Below, piece by piece: positions 34,601-41,242 of a stretch of DNA of 64,000 bases. Each line of letters begins with the position of its first letter. Within the stretch, counting starts at the first letter, position 1. Made by a program: the position numbers and the translations under genes. This stretch comes from Bog-950 sp046329515 (GTDB lineage: Bacteria > Bacteroidota > Bacteroidia > Chitinophagales > LD1): positions 372,001-436,000 of the forward strand of contig JAXLUM010000001.1 in NCBI GenBank assembly GCA_046329515.1. Direction: 5' to 3'. Under the pieces are notes generated by a model that did not search any database, was not told the DNA's origin, and worked only from the letters and a program-made list of their open reading frames with translations.

Positions 34601-36002
34601 GCTTAGGTAAGAAAGCCTGGATTGATAAACGGTGCAGGGTTGGAGCACGGTTTAATAATACCGGGTGGCCTTTCAATACGTTTTCAAGAATATCCCAAAT
34701 AACAGGCTCTTTCTTGTCAACTAATTTCTTGGCGCTCTTAACGGTCTTAACAATACCTCTTTCAATAAGCTTACGGATAATAAATGGCTTAAATAATTCC
34801 GCAGCCATATCCTTAGGTAAACCGCACTCGTGCAGTTTTAATTCAGGACCTACAACGATAACCGAACGACCTGAGTAGTCAACACGCTTACCTAACAGGT
34901 TCTGACGGAAACGGCCTTGCTTACCTTTCAATACATCAGAAAGTGATTTTAACTGACGGCCACCTTCAGCTTTAACCGCATTTGATTTACGGCTGTTATC
35001 AAACAAGCTGTCAATAGCTTCCTGTAACATACGCTTCTCGTTACGCAGAATTACTTCAGGAGCTTTAATTTCTACCAGGCGCTTTAAACGGTTGTTACGG
35101 ATAATAACGCGGCGGTAAAGGTCATTAAGGTCAGATGAAGCAAAACGGCCACCATCAAGAGGCACCAATGGGCGCAATTCAGGTGGTATAACAGGCAGGT
35201 ATTGAATAACCATCCACTCAGGCTTGTTTTCAATATGCTGGTTACCGGCGCGGAAAGCTTCCACTACGCTCAAACGCTTAAGCGCTTCTGATTTACGCTG
35301 GCGGCTGGTTTCGTTAGCTGCATCGTGACGCAGTTGGTAGCTAAGGTCATCCAATTGAATGCGGCTAAGCAATTCCTTAATAGCCTCAGCACCCATTTTG
35401 GCAATAAATTTATTCGGGTCGGTATCTTCCAACATGTAGTTGTTCTTCAACTCATCGTTTTCAAAAACCGATAGATATTCTTCTTCGCTCAACAGGTCCA
35501 GGTAATTCAGCTTCTTGCGCTCTTCACCTTTTTCTGTTAATACAGTAATTTCATTGGCAGCTTTACCCGGCTGTATTACTACGTATTTTTCGTAGTAAAC
35601 AATGCTCTCCAGTTTTTTAGAGCTTACCCCTAACAGGTAACCGATTTTGTTCGGCAGGCTTTTGAAATACCAAATGTGCACTACAGGCACGGTAAGCTTA
35701 ATGTGGCCCATGCGTTCGCGGCGTACCTTCTTCTCGGTAACTTCCACACCGCAACGGTCGCACACAATACCCTTGTAACGGATACGCTTGTATTTGCCGC
35801 AGTAACATTCGTAATCTTTTGTTGGTCCGAAAACGCGCTCGCAGAACAAACCTTCCATTTCAGGCTTGTAGGTACGGTAGTTAATGGTTTCCGGCTTTTT
35901 AATTTCACCATTCGAGCGGGAAAGAATAGCATCAGGCGAAGCAAGCATGATGGTAATCTTCGAGAAGTCCGAACGCTGTTTGTTGTCTTTCTTAAAGGCC
36001 AT
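31668..36002 (-). CDS. rpoC: RNA polymerase beta' subunit
   Basis: The 1444-residue length is normal for Bacteroidota. The zinc-ribbon Cys residues are at 66, 68, 81 and 84 (CYCGKYKRIRYKGIVCDRC). The catalytic motif NADFDGDQMAVH, which binds the active-site Mg, lies near residue 482. A second Cys cluster (CGTLRG then CESRKGVCVKC) follows at about 840-930. No rpoB gene lies upstream: the 369 nt before the start are non-coding and the next gene belongs to the AT-rich island. A consensus promoter at 36135-36165 would give rpoC its own transcript. Sequence integrity appears complete, with no frameshift. Confidence 0.98.
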   Translation of the reverse strand: MAFKKDNKQRSDFSKITIMLASPDAILSRSNGEIKKPETINYRTYKPEMEGLFCERVFGPTKDYECYCGKYKRIRYKGIVCDRCGVEVTEKKVRRERMGHIKLTVPVVHIWYFKSLPNKIGYLLGVSSKKLESIVYYEKYVVIQPGKAANEITVLTEKGEERKKLNYLDLLSEEEYLSVFENDELKNNYMLEDTDPNKFIAKMGAEAIKELLSRIQLDDLSYQLRHDAANETSRQRKSEALKRLSVVEAFRAGNQHIENKPEWMVIQYLPVIPPELRPLVPLDGGRFASSDLNDLYRRVIIRNNRLKRLVEIKAPEVILRNEKRMLQEAIDSLFDNSRKSNAVKAEGGRQLKSLSDVLKGKQGRFRQNLLGKRVDYSGRSVIVVGPELKLHECGLPKDMAAELFKPFIIRKLIERGIVKTVKSAKKLVDKKEPVIWDILENVLKGHPVLLNRAPTLHRLSIQAFLPKLIEGKAIQLHPLVCTAFNADFDGDQMAVHVPLSNASILEAQMLMLASHNILNPQNGTPITLPSQDMVLGLYYMTKEKRSTETEKVKGQGLAFYGAEEAIIALNEGKVELHTVVKCRVRVKENGKMVYRVIETTVGRVIFNQVVPENVGFVNKMLGKKTLKDVIGSILAETDIPTTSKFLDDIKKLGFFYSFKGGLSFNLRDVVTPSNKEKLVEDAQQKVDEIYDSYQMGFITDKERFNQVVDIWTATDNRLTNQLMKQISEDKQGFNSIFMMLDSGARGSKQQIKQLSGMRGLMAKPRKSGSTGSEVIENPILANFKEGLSVLEYFISTHGARKGLSDTALKTADAGYLTRRLVDVAQDVVITEEDCGTLRGIAISALKDNEDIVEPLFDRILGRTSLNDVYHPETDELLAHAGQDIMEDVAKRIESSGIETIEIRSVLTCESRKGVCVKCYGRNLATNRLAETGDAVGIIAAQSIGEPGTQLTLRTFHVGGIASLGTSESQITARFDGVVQFDGVRVTHATDENGEKATIVIGRTGELRIVKEDNPDKVLISHHIPYGSQISVKDGKNIKKGDLICKWDPYNNVIISEHNGKSKFEHIIENITFRDEMDEQTGHREKVIIESKDKTKIPSIIVEHGKEGKVYNLPVGAHINIENGEEVKHGQIIAKIPRVMGKVKDITGGLPRVTELFEARNPSNPATVSEIDGVVRFGGVKRGNREVIVESREGDIRKYLVPLSRHILVQEQDFVRAGTPLSDGAVTPTDILAIKGPFAVQEYLVNEIQEVYRLQGIKINDKHIEVIVRQMMSKMVVDDPGDTMFLEGEAVDKFDLLESNDEIFDKKVITEAGESENMRAGQIATLRQIREENSVLKRADKKLLEYRDAIPATASPQLKGITRASLATHSWISAASFQETTKVLSTASISAKRDYLQGLKENVIVGHRIPAGTGLRKFKEIIVTNKEDLEKTEKKVETGGVELIG

Positions 36003-36134
36003 TTTAATTTGGGTTTAAGTAATAAATAAATGCTAATAACCTGCGCAGAAGGACTTAGGTTTGCCTGGTTTCGCGCCTGCCGGCTTGCATACTCCCATGC
36101 GGTGGATTGGTCCCTACGCTTAAAAAATGAGGCG

Positions 36135-36165
36135 CAAATATATAATATAGAGTATGAAATTCAAA
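36135..36165 (-). promoter_or_regulatory. rpoC promoter, consensus Bacteroidota type
   Basis: On the minus strand TTTG (36165-36162), 19 nt, then TATATTTG (36142-36135): an exact TTTG-N19-TAnnTTTG match. The transcript would start near 36128 with a leader of about 125 nt. Confidence 0.7.
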
Positions 36166-36262
36166 GGCAAAACTTGAGAAAAAAGTGATTATAATAAGAT
36201 GAATTAACTTGGAAGTATAGATATTTATTTTGATTATCAAATAATTACAATTAAATTCGATT

Positions 36263-36304
36263 AATAATAAAAAACACAACAAAAATGTTGTGTTTTTTAT
36301 TATT
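36263..36304. repeat. Perfect 19-bp-arm palindrome with 4-nt loop
   Basis: AATAATAAAAAACACAACA (36263-36281) and its exact reverse complement (36286-36304) flank AAAA. A -7-like TATTTTTG overlaps its right end at 36301-36308, 64 nt before the first island gene. It may be a bidirectional terminator isolating the island from rpoC, or an operator for the XRE regulator encoded in the island. Confidence 0.75.
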
Positions 36305-36371
36305 TTTGTCCTATTGTTTATCAAACGCACTGCAACTATGAAGAAGGAATTTATTAAAACTAAAACCAATT

Positions 36372-36809
36372 ATGATTCCAAACTTTACGCACGATGGCAT
36401 TTTACCCGAAGGAGTACATGAATGTACGCTTGAGGAATTTGAAAAAAGATTTGCTAGCACATATCATCGGAGAGAACTATTTGAAGGAATTTTAAAATTA
36501 ATTGCACATCTGAAACAAGTGAAGTGTACTGCGCTATATGTCGATGGCAGTTATGTTACGAATAAGTTACTTCCAAATGATTTTGATGCTTGTTGGGATA
36601 ATAGAAATGTTGATTTAGCATTAGTTAAACAAAAAGTTCCTGTCCTTTTTGATACTCTGCCCCCTAGAAAAGCGCAGAAACAGATTTATGGGGGTGATAT
36701 TTTTCCAGCTTTTATAACTGAACAACAATCTAAAAGATATTTTATTGATTTTTTCCAAATTGACAAGCGAACTGGACAGAAAAAGGGAATTGTAAAATTG
36801 AGGATATGA
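36372..36809 (+). CDS. DUF6932-type protein with nucleotidyltransferase-like motif
   Basis: A 145-residue protein resembling DUF6932 as I remember it (IPNFTHDGILPEGVHECTLEEFEKRF start, IYGGDIFPAF middle). Within it, VDGSYVTNKLLPNDFDACW has the Gly-Ser (59-60) and Asp-x-Asp (70, 72) spacing of minimal nucleotidyltransferases such as MNT antitoxins and AbiEii toxins. The end reads SKRYFIDFFQIDKRTGQKKGIVKL. The stop overlaps the next gene's start by ATGA. The DNA is clearly AT-richer than flanking housekeeping genes. It is likely one half of a toxin-antitoxin-like pair with the XRE protein; which is the toxin is unknown. Confidence 0.75.
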   Translation: MIPNFTHDGILPEGVHECTLEEFEKRFASTYHRRELFEGILKLIAHLKQVKCTALYVDGSYVTNKLLPNDFDACWDNRNVDLALVKQKVPVLFDTLPPRKAQKQIYGGDIFPAFITEQQSKRYFIDFFQIDKRTGQKKGIVKLRI

Positions 36810-37339
36810 TTAAGAATCAAAAACAAGCATCTTTCACAAGAGATAGATTAACTGAAATTAAGGAATCAATTGATGCCTTGCAGAAAAATCGGGAAAGCTT
36901 TTCAGCACTTGAGTATGAATTATCATTTAATTCTTTACTCGGAATGGCTCAGGATTTAGAAAATGAATTGAATGAATACGAGCAACTTAAAGCAGGAAAA
37001 TTTTGTTACACGCCACAATCACTCCTTGATATACCCAAAGCTATTATTGCGGCAAGGTTAGCTCTTAACTTGTCTCAAAGGGAATTAGCTGAACTTCTTA
37101 ATATGAAGGAACAACAGATTCAACGCTATGAAGCGAGTGATTATGAAACAGCTGCATGGCCTAGAATAGTAGAGGTTTCAAAGGCATTGGGCTTGTTCTT
37201 CGAATTTAAAAAAGCATTTCTTCAAAAAGCGCGATGTGTCAATTACGACTTTATGTTACCAAATGGAATAACCACAGAACAAAGTGAGGATGCACAAAGA
37301 ATAATTTACGATTCATGTTTAATTCCTATAGGGTCATGA
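36806..37339 (+). CDS. XRE-family helix-turn-helix protein
   Basis: A 177-residue protein. Residues about 10-62 are a charged, coiled-coil-prone helix region (LENELNEYEQL). Residues 78-132 form a Cro/C1-type HTH (ARLALNLSQRELAELLNMKEQQIQRYEA). The C-terminal 45 residues have no recognised domain. The start overlaps the DUF6932 gene (ATGA at 36806) and the stop overlaps the ATPase gene (ATGA at 37336), so all three are translationally coupled. It is probably the autoregulator and possible antitoxin of the island. The 19-bp palindrome upstream is a candidate binding site. Confidence 0.85.
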   Translation: MIKNQKQASFTRDRLTEIKESIDALQKNRESFSALEYELSFNSLLGMAQDLENELNEYEQLKAGKFCYTPQSLLDIPKAIIAARLALNLSQRELAELLNMKEQQIQRYEASDYETAAWPRIVEVSKALGLFFEFKKAFLQKARCVNYDFMLPNGITTEQSEDAQRIIYDSCLIPIGS

Positions 37340-38967
37340 AAACTATTACATTTTACTCCTATAAAGGAGGTGTCGGCAGGTCATTGGCACTGAGCAATGT
37401 TGCTATAAGGTTGTCTGAATTCAAAAAAAGCGTATGTGTAATTGATTTTGATTTGGAAGCTCCAGGGTTGCATTTCAAGTTTAAAAATTATGCACTACAG
37501 CATCCTATCAAGAATGGGTTAGTTGATTATATACATAAATTTTCATGTGAAAAAGAGCTTCCGCAAAGTATAGCGGACTATTCCGTAAAACTTCTGCCAT
37601 CTAACCACGTGTTCAGTCCTATTCAGTTAATTCCCGCAGGCAATATTGAAAATGCTAACTACTGGAAAAGACTTTCAGAGATAAGATGGCACAATTTATT
37701 TTATGAGGGTGGAGATGGGATTAGATTTTTTTTAGACATGAAGGCCAAAATTCAAAAAGAATTTAATCCGGATTTTTTATTAATTGATTCGAGAACCGGT
37801 ATTACTGATATTTCTGGTGTTACTTTAAGGGTACTGGGAGATGAGGTGGCGATTTTAGCTGCAAACAATGATGAAAATATCGAAGGAAGCATCAGAATAA
37901 TTAAGAGTCTAAGCGATCCAAATTTTAAGTTATTTGGTAGAATACCTAAGTTATATTTTATACTAACAAGGATTCCATTTACTGGCAAAAATGAAGATCG
38001 TCTAAAAGAAGATAATATTACAAAAAAGGTCAAGACCCGAATTGCTAGCGCAACCGGAATGATGTTTAGTGATTTTCTAACCATTCGGAGCGATCGCCGC
38101 TTGGAAGAACAAGAAAGACCTTTGATTGGTTATGAAAGCGATGGGGAAACAGAAATTATTTCTATTTCAAAAGATTATTTAAAACTATTTAATGCATTAA
38201 CATCTGGATCTTTATCCGAAGAGGAGAAAGAAACTTTCAATAAAATACGTAAGGCAGATAAGCTATATGTAGAAGCTATTCAGGAAAATGATAGCGCAAA
38301 AAAAATAGATCTACTAACCAAGGCTATTGACCTAAATCCTAATAAAGTTGACTATTATTTTTTAAGAGGTGCTATTCATTTGAATCGGAAAGATTCTCCC
38401 ACAGCTTTGGCTGATTTTATTGCCGCCGATAAAATTCAACCTGGAAATGCATTTATTCAATTTAATTTAGGCTTATGCAATGAACAGATGGGGTTGAATG
38501 ATGTTGCAATGAAATACTATGAGGCCCTTATAGAATCTACTCCTTCTTTTTTAGGCGGATATGTTGGTAAGGCTAACATATTATCTGCAAAGAATCTTTT
38601 AAAGGAGGCGATTGATGTTATCTCGAAATATATAGAAGCAAATGGTGCTGCTGATGGTATGGCATTAAATCATCGAGCTGATTTGTACAGAAGAACAGGC
38701 GCTTACGCGGCAGCACATAAGGATATTCAAAAAGCAATTATCATATCCCCTCAAGTTGCAATATATTTTGCCACTTTGGCTGAAATTTTTGCCTCAGAAA
38801 ATAAAATGGAGGAGTTTTATCTAAATTTCAGCATTGCCCTTTCCTTAGGCTTGAGTTTAGTAGAACTGAAATCAGCAAACGACATTTACAAAAAATTAAA
38901 AGATGATCAAAAGTTTATTGAAATTTTGGAACGCTATGAAGTAGATAGTCAAGAGCTTTTTAGTTAG
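37336..38967 (+). CDS. ParA/MinD-like ATPase with KGGVGRS P-loop, fused to TPR repeats
   Basis: From ATG 37336 the protein has 543 residues. The N-terminal P-loop domain starts MKTITFYSYKGGVGRS; the P-loop Lys of the normal KGGxGK[ST] is Arg at position 15, the hallmark of the KGGVGR-variant ATPases. DFDLEAPGLH (switch-like motif) and FLLIDSRTGITDISG (Walker-B region) also fit that group. Residues about 300-530 form several TPR units (for example AIDLNPNKVDYYFLRGAIHLNRKDSPTALADFIAAD). I recall such ATPases from predicted conflict and signalling loci. The start overlaps the XRE stop by ATGA. The region is AT-rich. It may act as sensor or scaffold with the NTase-like protein as effector; this is inference. 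Confidence 0.82.
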   Translation: MKTITFYSYKGGVGRSLALSNVAIRLSEFKKSVCVIDFDLEAPGLHFKFKNYALQHPIKNGLVDYIHKFSCEKELPQSIADYSVKLLPSNHVFSPIQLIPAGNIENANYWKRLSEIRWHNLFYEGGDGIRFFLDMKAKIQKEFNPDFLLIDSRTGITDISGVTLRVLGDEVAILAANNDENIEGSIRIIKSLSDPNFKLFGRIPKLYFILTRIPFTGKNEDRLKEDNITKKVKTRIASATGMMFSDFLTIRSDRRLEEQERPLIGYESDGETEIISISKDYLKLFNALTSGSLSEEEKETFNKIRKADKLYVEAIQENDSAKKIDLLTKAIDLNPNKVDYYFLRGAIHLNRKDSPTALADFIAADKIQPGNAFIQFNLGLCNEQMGLNDVAMKYYEALIESTPSFLGGYVGKANILSAKNLLKEAIDVISKYIEANGAADGMALNHRADLYRRTGAYAAAHKDIQKAIIISPQVAIYFATLAEIFASENKMEEFYLNFSIALSLGLSLVELKSANDIYKKLKDDQKFIEILERYEVDSQELFS

Positions 38968-39041
38968 TATAATTTTTTTGCGTCAGACAATTCTCATAGC
39001 AATGGATGTTTGCAATTTGTATATTCGGTAAATATCTACTT

Positions 39042-39395
39042 ATGAATTTAATTGCAGTATTACTCATTAGCAGCCTGCTGGGTGCCGCCTCCGGCTCATT
39101 TGTGTTTTTTATAAAAGAAGAAGTAGATAAGTTGGCCACCTTCCTGGCTGCTATTCTCCGTAACACAACTGTTGGCCTTGCAGTGGCTTTCTCCATACAA
39201 AACAATATCTCCCTTTGGTCGGCGCTGTTCTACGGTTTTATTTACGGATTACTAACTGGCTTAACTGTTTTTTTAGCACAGGGCGGTTTTCGTAAAAAAG
39301 AACATTACCCTATCATTATCGGTGCGCTCATTAGTGGAATTATAACCGCTGTGCTAATCTGGAAATTCGGCTTCTTACCTGCGCCAACACCTTAA
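39042..39395 (+). CDS. Small integral membrane protein of unknown function
   Basis: From ATG 39042 the product has 117 residues with three or four hydrophobic helices (NLIAVLLISSLLGAASGSFVFF, a middle LWSALFYGFIYGLLTGLTVFL, and IIIGALISGIITAVLIW). ATG 39006 is an alternative start adding 12 residues. Base composition returns here to that of the rest of the chromosome, so the island ends before this gene. I recognise no family. Confidence 0.55.
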   Translation: MNLIAVLLISSLLGAASGSFVFFIKEEVDKLATFLAAILRNTTVGLAVAFSIQNNISLWSALFYGFIYGLLTGLTVFLAQGGFRKKEHYPIIIGALISGIITAVLIWKFGFLPAPTP

Positions 39396-39488
39396 GTACC
39401 CTTTAACATATGTGCTGCTTATTGCTGCAATATGACTGCGCTCATAGTTGTTGCTGATAAGGAAATAACCCTAAAATGAGTGCTGTCA

Positions 39489-39519
39489 TTTACCGGGTGT
39501 AGTAGGCTTCAGACCTTTG
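39489..39519 (+). promoter_or_regulatory. Possible promoter of the first Cys-rich lipoprotein
   Basis: TTTA (39489-39492), 19 nt, then GACCTTTG (39512-39519). The spacing is right for a Bacteroidota promoter, but each box has one mismatch. The leader would be about 40 nt. Confidence 0.3.
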
Positions 39520-39564
39520 TACTATAAAAGGATTTGAACCATTACTAAACACAAAAAGCAACAT

Positions 39565-40482
39565 ATGAAAAAGGTAGTAACACTGGCGCTGTCCGTATTA
39601 TTAATACTGGCCGGTTGCAAAAAGGAAACAGAACTTGTGCCTTCTGTAAAACACACAAAATGCGCTACGGTAACGTACTGCGGCACTACTAAAACAGTAA
39701 ACCTTATTGCTAACCAATACACCAACCTGGGAACAGTAATGGTAGGCAACGATGCTGACAATCTTTATGTAACCTATACCATAACTGCCGGCAACTGGTA
39801 TTTTACGCAAATGCACTTATACGTTGGCGATTATAATGGCGTACCTCGTAGCAGTAACAATAAACCTGTCCCCGGGCAGTTTCCATACAGCGTTACATTT
39901 AATAATTACAACTGCGTAAAAACGTACACTTTTACTATTCCTTTAAGCACATTACCACAATGCTTTACTGTATCAGCACACGCAGCAGTTATTAAAAAGA
40001 GTGGTGGTTATGTGTGTAGCAGCGCCACTGCATGGGGTCAGGGAAACTACTTTAACAACCAGTGCGGCTGGGGAATGTATTTTGACTACTGCAAACAAAG
40101 TTGTCAGCCTGCCGGTGAAGGCTGTGCTTACCGTGCGCCGTACTGGTTTAATGGTTACAATAGCTGGCCTAACGGTCAAATAACCATAGCCGGTTACACC
40201 TATACTCAGGCTGAAGGTTTCGCCATGGGCAACTATTACAACAATACAGCCTACTCTGAAGCAATGTTCGTGTTCTTTCAGGATGCATCAATCCGCCTAA
40301 GCGGTAATACCGTTGGTCGTGATGCATCAGCATGGAAAGATGTGGCAATTATGGAAAGCTGGCTTAGTGGAAAGGGAAAAATATCAACCGGCAATTTACC
40401 TCAACCTCCTGCTGAAGTAATAACTGCGGCATCTAACATTGAATACTGGAGTGATGTAAACGACTGCGATAACAGCAATTAG
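39565..40482 (+). CDS. Cys-rich lipoprotein, paralogue A
   Basis: A 305-residue lipoprotein with lipobox Leu-Ala-Gly-Cys (Cys about residue 18). The mature part has an N-terminal beta-rich domain (TYCGTTKTVNLIANQYTNLGTVMVGNDADNLYVTY) with paired Cys residues. The C-terminal domain starts GCAYRAPYWFNGYNSWP, continues to GYTYTQAEGFA and ends DVNDCD. The same architecture recurs in the gene at 41232, clearly a paralogue. The second domain resembles a carbohydrate- or ligand-binding surface module, but I know no named family. It is surface-exposed or periplasmic. Confidence 0.7.
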   Translation: MKKVVTLALSVLLILAGCKKETELVPSVKHTKCATVTYCGTTKTVNLIANQYTNLGTVMVGNDADNLYVTYTITAGNWYFTQMHLYVGDYNGVPRSSNNKPVPGQFPYSVTFNNYNCVKTYTFTIPLSTLPQCFTVSAHAAVIKKSGGYVCSSATAWGQGNYFNNQCGWGMYFDYCKQSCQPAGEGCAYRAPYWFNGYNSWPNGQITIAGYTYTQAEGFAMGNYYNNTAYSEAMFVFFQDASIRLSGNTVGRDASAWKDVAIMESWLSGKGKISTGNLPQPPAEVITAASNIEYWSDVNDCDNSN

Positions 40483-40497
40483 AATGCTTAAAGAAAA

Positions 40498-40535
40498 ATA
40501 AGGCAGCTCTGCAATGGGGCTGCTTTATTTTTTAT
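40498..40535 (+). terminator. Probable rho-independent terminator
   Basis: AAGGCAGCTC and GGGCTGCTTT form a stem with one mismatch around TGCAAT, followed by ATTTTTT. It lies 16 nt after the stop codon of the first Cys-rich lipoprotein. Confidence 0.65.
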
Positions 40536-40598
40536 CCTGATTTTAAACAGAAAACGAAGCTGTAAATAAAATTACCTTCGCGGCCGAAAATCAGTACT

Positions 40599-41177
40599 AT
40601 GAGTTTAGAGGCAACTTTACGGGCACGGGCTAATAATCAATGTGAGCTTTGTAAATCAGAAAATGGCTTAAGCATTTATGAAGTGCCGCCACATTCTGAG
40701 CAGAGAGTAGAAGATACCTTACTGCTTTGTGAAAAATGCACCAGGCAGCTAAATAAAAAAGAAGAGTTGGACGCTGCACATTGGGCTTGCCTGAATGAAA
40801 GTATGTGGAGTGAAGTGCCCGCCGCACAGGTAGTAACCTGGCGCATGCTTAACCGCCTGCGTAATGAAAGCTGGGCAGCGGAAGCAATTGACCAGATGTT
40901 TTTTGATGATGAAACAATGGCCTGGGCCAAGGCAACCGGCGACCATGAAAACGGCAGCGAAGTTGAATTGCACCGCGATAGCAACGGCAACCTTTTGCAG
41001 GATGGCGATAGCGTTGTACTAATAAAAACGCTGGATGTTAAAGGCAGCACTTTAAAAGCTGCTTTAGGTACCGTGGTTAAAAACATACGCCTGGTGCCTG
41101 ACAACGTGGAACAGATTGAAGGAAAGATAGACGGACAAACTATAGTTATACTTACCAAATACCTGCGCAAAGGATAA
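40599..41177 (+). CDS. PhnA-like zinc-ribbon protein
   Basis: A 192-residue protein resembling the PhnA (YjdM) family. The N-terminal zinc ribbon has CELC at 15-18 and CEKC near 44-47. The C-terminal PhnA domain reads DSNGNLLQDGDSVVLIKTLDVKGSTLKAALGTVVKNIRL. Despite the gene name the family is not shown to act in phosphonate use. The middle portion has Trp-rich helices. It sits between two paralogous lipoprotein genes, so it was either caught in a duplication or is linked to them functionally. Confidence 0.85.
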   Translation: MSLEATLRARANNQCELCKSENGLSIYEVPPHSEQRVEDTLLLCEKCTRQLNKKEELDAAHWACLNESMWSEVPAAQVVTWRMLNRLRNESWAAEAIDQMFFDDETMAWAKATGDHENGSEVELHRDSNGNLLQDGDSVVLIKTLDVKGSTLKAALGTVVKNIRLVPDNVEQIEGKIDGQTIVILTKYLRKG

Positions 41178-41201
41178 AAGCCTGCTGGCATAATTTTTTA
41201 A

Positions 41202-41242
41202 AACTTCTTCTTACATCAAAAATGTTGAAGTATGAAGAAGTT
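41202..41242 (+). promoter_or_regulatory. Inverted repeat spanning the start codon of lipoprotein B
   Basis: AACTTCTTC (41202-41210) is the exact complement of GAAGAAGTT (41234-41242), which covers the first codons after ATG 41232. An inner ACAT/ATGT pair (41213-41216, 41222-41225) could extend the hairpin. Control is not shown. Confidence 0.3.

Larger units (their letters stand above)
36003..36371. other. 369-bp intergenic region between rpoC and the island
   Basis: It holds, from left to right, a GC-rich rpoC leader (about 36040-36128) with several short inverted repeats, the rpoC promoter, an AT-rich stretch and a long perfect palindrome at 36263-36304. A minus-strand frame at 36055-36369 lacks protein-like composition and is not called. 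Confidence 0.6.

Noticed and set aside
36055..36369. Open minus-strand frame of 104 codons upstream of rpoC
   Set aside because: It crosses the rpoC promoter and the 19-bp palindrome, is Ile/Leu/Phe-rich because of AT-rich DNA, and has no conserved features.
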